From assembly GCA_964036295.1 (NCBI GenBank), contig OZ038470.1, positions 5,435,578 through 5,499,577 on the forward strand: a stretch of 64,000 nt of DNA, read 5' to 3'. The position numbers and the translations under genes are program-made. Positions 57,923-64,000 of the stretch are shown here, piece by piece. The notes beneath the pieces were generated by a model. It did no database searches. It was given only the letters and a program-made list of their open reading frames with translations, and was not told the origin of the DNA. How positions within the stretch are numbered: the first letter of the stretch is position 1; each line of letters begins with the position of its first letter. Origin of the DNA: Plumapathes pennacea (Eukaryota; Cnidaria; Anthozoa; Antipatharia; Myriopathidae).

Positions 57923-60900
57923 CCATCACCATCACCCACCTTGAGGTCGTCGTCAGAACATGGGCGACATTTTAGAAATATACGGACAGTTGTTTAGCAA
58001 AGTAATAGCTCTATGTTCGCGACAACTATCGTGACCACAACTCACTGTTATTATTCCGTGAGTTTACCTGCGACTTGGAGAGCTGCTGCTGCTGTTGCTG
58101 GACGCGCTGTTGTCTCTTGGCAAGCTGTCGCGCTTCCTCCTCCTGAATCTCCAGAAAAGACTGCACAGCAGAGTTGCCCGTGCTCGGAGGTCTCTCTCCC
58201 CAGGTCCCCAGTCCGCGTGCCTGCTGCTGTTGCTGCTGCTCGCGCTGAGCCTGCATTAAACGCATCCGCTGTTCATGTACACTGCGTTCTCGCTGTTCCT
58301 CTTGGTGTTGGATCTGTGCCAAGGAAGGGGCCGAGGTCACGGATGGCGCACCCCACAAAGTGGAGCCTGCTCCCTAGAAAAAAGCGCTCAGAGTTCAACA
58401 GGACATTTGCATGATGACGTCATTTGACTATAACTACCAGAATAGTTTGAGGCAGGATATTGTATTCAGTGTGTATTTCATTTGTGAGGAATCGCTCGTT
58501 CAAGACGCAAATCTACATTGCAAGACTGCAGCGAAGTGCATTCTGGTAGTTGTAGTCAAATGACGTCATCATGCAAACGTCCTATTCGATCTAAGCAAAG
58601 TACGTGAATCAGGTGATCTCTTGCTTGGGTTAAAGTTGGTCAGACTATCAATTCTCTCAACACTACTCATACATTTTGTTTAGAACAGGTTGGGAGAATT
58701 GGGCTGAGGAGTTCAGACCTGGTTCTGCTGCCTCTTTTGTTGTAACTTCTGTTGCATCTCCATCTGCTGCTGCAACTCCTTTCTCTGCTGTTGTTCTTGT
58801 TTCTGTTGTTGTAGTCGCACAAGCGCTTGTTGCTGCTGTTGTCTGAGCTTTTCCTGTTGTTGGCGTTTCTCCAGCTGCTGTTGTATCTGTTGTTCAACCT
58901 GCTGTTTTCTGAGTGCCTCCTGCTGCTGCTGCTGCTGCATTTGTTTCCTCCGCATTTCATCTTCCTGTATTCTCCGAGCCTCTTCCTGTCGTTTCTGTTC
59001 ATAACACAAGGGAACACAGTTTCACTGTTAAACATAGACTCTGTTCAACAACAACATGCTACAGTATTAGAGTTACGCACTGAGAGCTTTCATTTGAGTG
59101 GTCACATCTTTAGGTTTCATTTGACAGTTAAGGAGTTGGAAGTGAACACTGCTGCATTAGACTGTACTCATTTCAGTGGTCACACTGACAGTTCAGGAAT
59201 TGGAAGTGAACATTGCTATCAGAATGTACTCATAGTGGTCACATCTTTTAAAGGTTTCATTTGACAGTCAGAAGTTGGAAGTTTTCTAGGTTGAGGCAAA
59301 TTTGCCTTTGGAAGTGAAAGAGTTCAAAATGTTTCTTGTATTATATTGTCAGAAACCACTTGGCCTTTTAACAAAGACTAACCTTCACAGGTCTGCAAGT
59401 TCTAAGTATTGTAACAGACTATAGGATGGGCTGAAGTTAGCCTGGTTATCAGACGGTCGGAGATCGTTCGTTGCTCTTCCTACGATCTCCGACCGTCTGA
59501 TAATCAGGCTAGGGCTGAAGTGTGCCTGTGGTGGGGTGGGGTGGGGTATAGTTGGGTGTGATGAAGTGGAGTTGGACGTGGTGGGGTGTACCTTTAGTAG
59601 CTCCTCCTCTTTTTGTTTCCTCTCCATTTCTTCCAGTTGTCGTCGCCTCTCCTCTTCTTCTCTTTGTTTCTGCATCAGCAACTCGTGTTGTCTTCTCCTC
59701 TCTTCCTCCTCCTGCCGCTGCTGGGCTGCTCTAGCCTCGGCCTCCCTCCTTTCCGCAGCAAGCTGTGACAATCAAGTGTGCATTAACTAAGTGAGCACAT
59801 GCACAACATTCAGTCAGTCAGTCAATCAAGCCTTGTCCACACGTATCCGTTTTCGTTTTCAAACGGATTTTTTTACTCCGTTTTCAAAACTTTCCTCGCC
59901 CAGATGATAGCGTTTTCGATTCGTTTTTGTAGACCAACGCAATTTTTTCCCCGTTTTCACACCATAACATTTTCGATCATAAGGATCATCGTGACGTCGG
60001 TAATGAATTTAATCAGTCAATCAGTCAGTTACTAATAAGTTAGTAAGTCAGTCAGTCAGTCAGTACCTTGATTTGTCTTTCCTCTTCTTCTTCTCTCCGC
60101 TGTATTTCTTCAAAAGAAGGCACACCAGGCTGCACACCAGAATGGCTAATGAATAAATAATAAACACGCCAAGCCTGTCAGAATTTACTAGTAATGTCAA
60201 GTACAGTCAGTACTCACTTCAAGACACTTCAAAGACAAGTTGTGAAAAGCAACCACCACTGGTAGAAAACTATGACGAAAGGATCAATGCATGCAAGTTA
60301 AAAGTAATGATGAAATATTGCAGCCAACTGAACATACCCAGCATTTGTATCCCAACCTCTTGCTACAGTTGATACAGGGGACCATGGACCCGGAGAAATC
60401 ATCGCTGTGTGGAAAGCACAAGCATTAATTTTTGCACTGGGTTAGAGGAATTTGGGACAATTTGTAAAGTGAGATCTGGGGCCATATTGACCAAACTTTG
60501 CAGTGATATTATTTGCATTTGTAATAATAGTGACTAGCAGGGCTTTACAAACTCTTTTGCAACTTTTTATTCATACGAACATTCTTATAAAATGCTTTGT
60601 GAATCTGGCCCCTTCACTGCATTCTCCAAAGTGACCAACTTCAATATTCTCTCCTTTGGCCTCTGACCAGGAACACCACATTGACACAGAGTATGGGGGG
60701 GGGGGGGGGGGGGGGGGATGTGGGGTGAGAGGCAAAACGGTGGCCCTGCCCCTGGGTCTACCCCTGGGTCATGACTTACCTGGGTTGGTTTGTGTTGGGT
60801 TGGAAGCCCCCCATATTGACTCTGAATGAGTTGGCAAGGAGTGTGGTCTTGACTGTGGCATCTGCTGAGGACCCCCCTGCATCACGGACTGTGATGAGTG

Positions 60901-63700
60901 TTGTGGCTGTGGAGGAGCACTGCTGGCAGAGGGGGAAGACTGCATCTGTTGCTGTTGTTGCTGCTGTTGCATTTGGTGCATTTGTTGCTGCTAAATTTAA
61001 ATAATCAGAGTCAGTATAACAGGCCCATGCTATTCATTCTCCCAGCCATTTTGGCAAGCCAAGTAAGATTTTTTCAACATATTTCAGACTGGATTTTGCT
61101 AGAAAACATGAGAGGGACTAAAACTGGCTGCAAGTGAGGCTAACTTAATCCTTTCACTCCCAATAGTGATCCACTTCGAATTTCTCCTTCAGTTTCTCAC
61201 CAGAAACATATGATACAGTAGGGAGAACTTGGCTTTTGATACCTTGCTAAGATAAAAGTTGACTTAACTATCAATTTTCACTACATTACCCATACATTTT
61301 ACTCTTAAAATGTTGGGAGAATCTGCATTTTAAACTTGGGAGTGAAAGGGTTAATGTGGCACAAACCTGGATTAAGAAAGCTTGTTGCTGTTGAAGATAT
61401 TGCTGCTGAAGGTAATGCTGTTGTATGATCTGTCGATACTGCTGCTGCTGAGCTATAATTTGCTGCTGCTGTTGTTGTTGCTGTTGCTGCTGCTGCACGT
61501 GATCTGGTATGGCCTGCAGACAAGCATGATAAAAATAAGAACTTTCCTGTGCAGCTTGAAGGAAAGCTCCATCCGTATAAAACGATGTAGAATATGATGC
61601 AAATTTTACCTCCAGATTTGTAGGTGACCCTTAAATGCTACTTTATATATTATTTTTGAATGGTTGGGGGAGTTACTATATTAAAGGAGCCTAACATGTC
61701 TACAGACTTCACTGGTCACATAATGACAGCATACTAACCACATTATTGACCACTTACTTATGAAACAATCACATGCTGATCACTTACTAACCGCATACGG
61801 TATAAACCATATACTAACCACATGCTAACCACATATGTATTGACCATATTATACTAACCACATACTAACCACATACCGACCACATACACATACCAACCAC
61901 TTACTTTGCTTGCCCTGAGTGGAGGAGGTTGAGGGCCAGGCAGGAATGGCACCCTAGCCCACTGTTTAATCAGGTCTCCTGAAGAATGAAGACAGCAAGA
62001 GTTACCAACTTCAGTTTCTTTGGTAGTTCTCAGATGAATGCGGATTGAACTGTGTCTTCTCATTACATCATTCACACGAACTTGGAACTGATCAAACAAT
62101 GCTTTACTAAAATCAGAAAACTGCACCAACCACTCTGCAGTTCTAATCTGACAAACATGTTATTCTAAACTGACAAAAGCTGACCAAGACTAAGAGTGGA
62201 TACATTTCGTATTTTAGTGTGTGTAAAACACACTGAGAAGATAAAAGGGTTACACATGTATCACTTGCAAGAACACGATCCGAAGAAATGAAGGACAAGT
62301 CTTACCAAGCGGATGGAAAACTTCATCAACTTCTCGCTTCACTAGAAGGCCCATTGTGAAGTAGCCATGCTCAAACCAGTCTGCCATCTCAGAATTGCTA
62401 AAGGGTCCTGAGAGGTAAAATTATCATAGCAACACAGTCAACTCTTTGAGCACTGACAATCTTCTACCCACCAGGGACCATTTTCGAGTTCACTTTAAAT
62501 AGGGTATCAATGTGATGTTTTTATGGTATTTACAATTTACCAACCTTGAACTTTGCCTTGTGGGTCTGTATATAGCCACTGTATCTCTTCTGTATGATCA
62601 CTGATACCCTCATCTGCTTTATCATTATCCAGCTACAGTAGAAGGTATTCAGGTTTGAAAACCAGTATGTATACTTATACCAATAACAATGCCAATAACA
62701 TTAATTTGTCTTCTGATTAGTTGAAAGTGTTTCTTATAGCCTGTCATCCAAAAACTGCTTTATTTGTAACTTTTGTGAACTTTTTTTTAGTAGTATTTAA
62801 AACGTTTTTGTCATTACCTCTTCATCAAGAGAAGCAACCAGATTCTCGGCCGCCTGTGCAAAGTGTTCCATGTTAGGTTCTTCTTCAGACTTCTCACTCT
62901 TTGCTGGGGGAGCGGTGCTTGTTGGAGGTTTCATATTCAACAGTGGTGCTTCTTCAGCTTGTGGCAGTGTGGGTGATGCAGTAGTTCTCTGAGGGCTAGT
63001 TTCAGGTGGAGTCTGTGGTTTTGTTGTTTGAGTGTTCTGTGGTTGTGCTGGTGCTGGAGTCAGATCAGAAGGTCGCGAGGAAGGAGGAGCTTCTAAAAGT
63101 GAGGATGACGGCAAAACTGAAGAAGTGGACACAGTATCTGAATTTTTGGATGAAGTTGGTAAGTTGGAAGACAGTGAAGTTGGAGTTGATGAAGTAGACA
63201 GGTCATCACTAGGTTTTTCTCTGTGCTCCATTTCATCTAAAGAAAAGACAAACACTTTTGTCATACATGAAGAATACGTACAGATAAGATACACCAGTGA
63301 AATTGCACAACCTTATAACTCCCAAGAGTGATCAACTTCAATTTTCTCCTTTTAGTCACCATAGATACAGTATGGAAAATTTGCCATTTGATAGATTGCT
63401 CAGATGAAAGCAATCAATTCTCACCACATCACTCATACAGTTTCTTGGGGAGAAACTGTATTTTAATCATGGGAGTGAAAGGGTTAAAATATGGCCTTTC
63501 ATGTGGTGTCAGAAGTGTTCTTTCGAAAATTAACCTTCTAAGTGCATGTATAAAATTAGGTGTCATCATTACAAATAAGGCCTACACTGTTACATGTATG
63601 TTCTGTTCACCTTACCTTTATTTGTTGTTGGTGATGTGTTGTGAGAGTTGGATTCATTATTATTGTCTGGATCTTTTGTCCATCTGTTATTATTTTCATT
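55437..63700 (-). CDS. GIGYF2: GIGYF1/2 (GRB10-interacting GYF protein), C-terminal part; 5' end beyond window
   Basis: Eighteen exons (63616-63700, 62818-63236, 62545-62632, 62306-62407, 61905-61978, 61367-61513, 60780-60990, 60338-60404, 60067-60145, 59592-59762, 58719-58994, 58068-58373, 57242-57480, 57098-57170, 56788-56899, 56534-56580, 56320-56439, 55437-55688) join in phase, giving 955 residues to the stop. The GYF domain spans three exons: EEIQWLYTDPQGKVQ, GPFSNSEMADWFEHGYFTMG, LLVKREVDEVFHPLGDLIKQ. It binds proline-rich partners. Then come Gln-rich stretches, charged coiled coils (EEEERRRQLEEMERKQKEEE), a SFWDDAVKYAK segment, the conserved FNQWCDHTLRAMK / IDIPTFVAFLRDVQSPYEVH helical region, and the family-typical end MQKVDPSILGFSVNAADRVN, IGEIQTLED. 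By family it works with 4EHP in cytoplasmic translational repression and mRNA decay; the 4EHP-binding N-terminus is off-window. GIGYF1 and GIGYF2 are a vertebrate duplication, so the symbol is nominal. Confidence 0.95.
55975..56275. repeat. Five-copy 60-base tandem repeat in GIGYF last intron
   Basis: The unit is ACTTTTCTTTATACACAGAA, TTGAATAAATTTTACACCTG, TTTTTTTTT-CGAGACAAAC. Copies are nearly identical except for the T-run length and CGAG/TAGAG variants. Confidence 0.95.
57595..57690. repeat. (CGAACCA)n minisatellite
   Basis: About 13 units of CACGAAC / CACGAGC in GIGYF intron 12. Confidence 0.95.
57716..57940. repeat. (CAT/CAC)n trinucleotide array
   Basis: A long array of ATC/ACC triplets, about 225 bases, in the same intron. 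Poly-His and poly-Met/Asp frames here are artefacts. Confidence 0.95.
58407..58582. mobile_element. Foldback element with CRE-like TGACGTCA in the arms
   Basis: GCATGATGACGTCATTTGAC, TATAACTACCAGAAT on the left; ATTCTGGTAGTTGTAGTC, AAATGACGTCATCATGC on the right. Arms are about 40 bases and nearly perfect, and each contains a palindromic TGACGTCA. GIGYF intron 11. Confidence 0.85.
59070..59290. repeat. Dispersed repeat with GGAAGTGAACACTGCT units (3 copies)
   Basis: Three imperfect units contain AGGTTTCATTTGACAGT, GGAGTTGGAAGTGAACA, TGCTAT..GAATGTACTCAT and GTGGTCACATCTTT. The family is shared with 34865-35110 (opposite orientation) and 7890-7970. Confidence 0.7.
59438..59511. mobile_element. 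74-base hairpin MITE with 10-base target duplication
   Basis: TAGCCTGGTTATCAGACGGT, CGGAGATCGT on the left and ACGATCTCCGACCGTCTGAT, AATCAGGCTA on the right form an almost perfect 30-base stem with a 14-base loop. GGGCTGAAGT occurs immediately on both sides (59428-59437 and 59512-59521), as expected for a target-site duplication. Confidence 0.85.
60692..60720. repeat. Poly-G tract
   Basis: A run of more than 20 G in GIGYF intron sequence; its length is likely unreliable in the assembly. Confidence 0.95.
61145..61355. mobile_element. CCTTTCACTCCCAA-ended palindromic repeat, full copy
   Basis: It begins CCTTTCACTCCCAATAGTGA and ends CTTGGGAGTGAAAGGGTTAA, a terminal inverted repeat of about 15 bases. 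The interior contains TGATACAGTAGGGAGAA and ACTATCAATTTTCACTAC. About 200 bases, in a GIGYF intron. Confidence 0.85.
61735..61904. repeat. ACTAACCACATAC minisatellite abutting a splice donor
   Basis: About 11 degenerate units (ACTAACCACATAC / ACCGACCACATAC / GACCACTTACTT) run right up to the GYF-region exon that ends at 61905. The gene-sense strand reads GTAAGTGGTTGGTATGTG, so the donor itself is the first repeat-like unit. The same unit occurs at 10370-10442. Confidence 0.8.
63308..63490. mobile_element. CCTTTCACTCCCAA-family palindromic repeat, full copy
   Basis: It begins CCTTATAACTCCCAAGAGTG and ends ATGGGAGTGAAAGGGTTAA; the interior has CAATTCTCACCACATCACTC. It is related to 61145-61355 and lies in the first GIGYF intron of the window. 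Confidence 0.8.
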
Positions 63701-64000
63701 CTAAAAGCAGACAATGAGAAACAACAAATCAACAAAGAAAAAAAAAATACTAGAATACAGTATATAGTGGTTTTCAGATGACTGCTTTGGTGTTGCATTT
63801 GCTACACTTTTGGATTGGTCCAAACATGCTTGGCTGCATTCTTGGCCATCATGAACAAAAGCAAATTATTGATCGATTTCTTCTCCAAAGTAAATCCAAA
63901 TACAAAGTACTTTGGTTTCTGATTGGTTGATTTAGCACTTCTTACAGGTTGTGTGATTGGCAGCCTAAATTACTTTGGTTTTGGTTCTACAAAAGTAATT

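Noticed and set aside
57593..57997. Poly-His and poly-Met/Asp open frames over the CAT/CAC array
   Set aside because: They are produced by a trinucleotide array inside a GIGYF intron; there is no conserved protein or splice context.

Overview
The window is animal nuclear DNA, most likely from an anthozoan cnidarian such as a stony coral or close relative. Genes are split by GT-AG introns of a few hundred bases. The intergenic sequence is AT-rich and full of short palindromic transposons. The gene set is metazoan (HES repressor, OPA1, BBS1, Dispatched, GIGYF) plus a eukaryotic urease, which most animals lack. The species is inferred; no marker gene is present. Exon models were built by hand from splice sites, phase and remembered family sequences, and no search was run.

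Layout from left to right: the first coding exon of a urease (minus, continues off the left edge); a 4-exon HES-type bHLH repressor ending in WRPW (minus); a 32-exon OPA1 mitochondrial dynamin (minus, about 14 kb); three consecutive single-exon genes on the plus strand between 22.2 and 32.2 kb; BBS1 in only three coding exons (minus), head-to-head with DDI1/2-like (plus); a 10-exon Dispatched-like RND transporter (minus); and the C-terminal 955 residues of a GIGYF1/2 translational repressor (minus, continues off the right edge).

Most of these genes are unrelated housekeeping or developmental genes. The exception is the central trio. Each member has a protein phosphatase 1 docking signature (RVxF followed by hydrophobic residues). 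One also has an exact SILK motif, and one has MYPT-like ankyrin repeats. I propose a local cluster of intronless PP1-regulator genes as the best candidate for something undescribed; this is inference from short motifs.

Non-coding sequence is dominated by foldback/MITE families (several with repeated copies, one with a clear target duplication), minisatellites, two tRNA-derived SINE fragments, hammerhead-ribozyme-like motifs of the type carried by Penelope-like elements, and a recent partial exon duplication inside the Dispatched-like gene.
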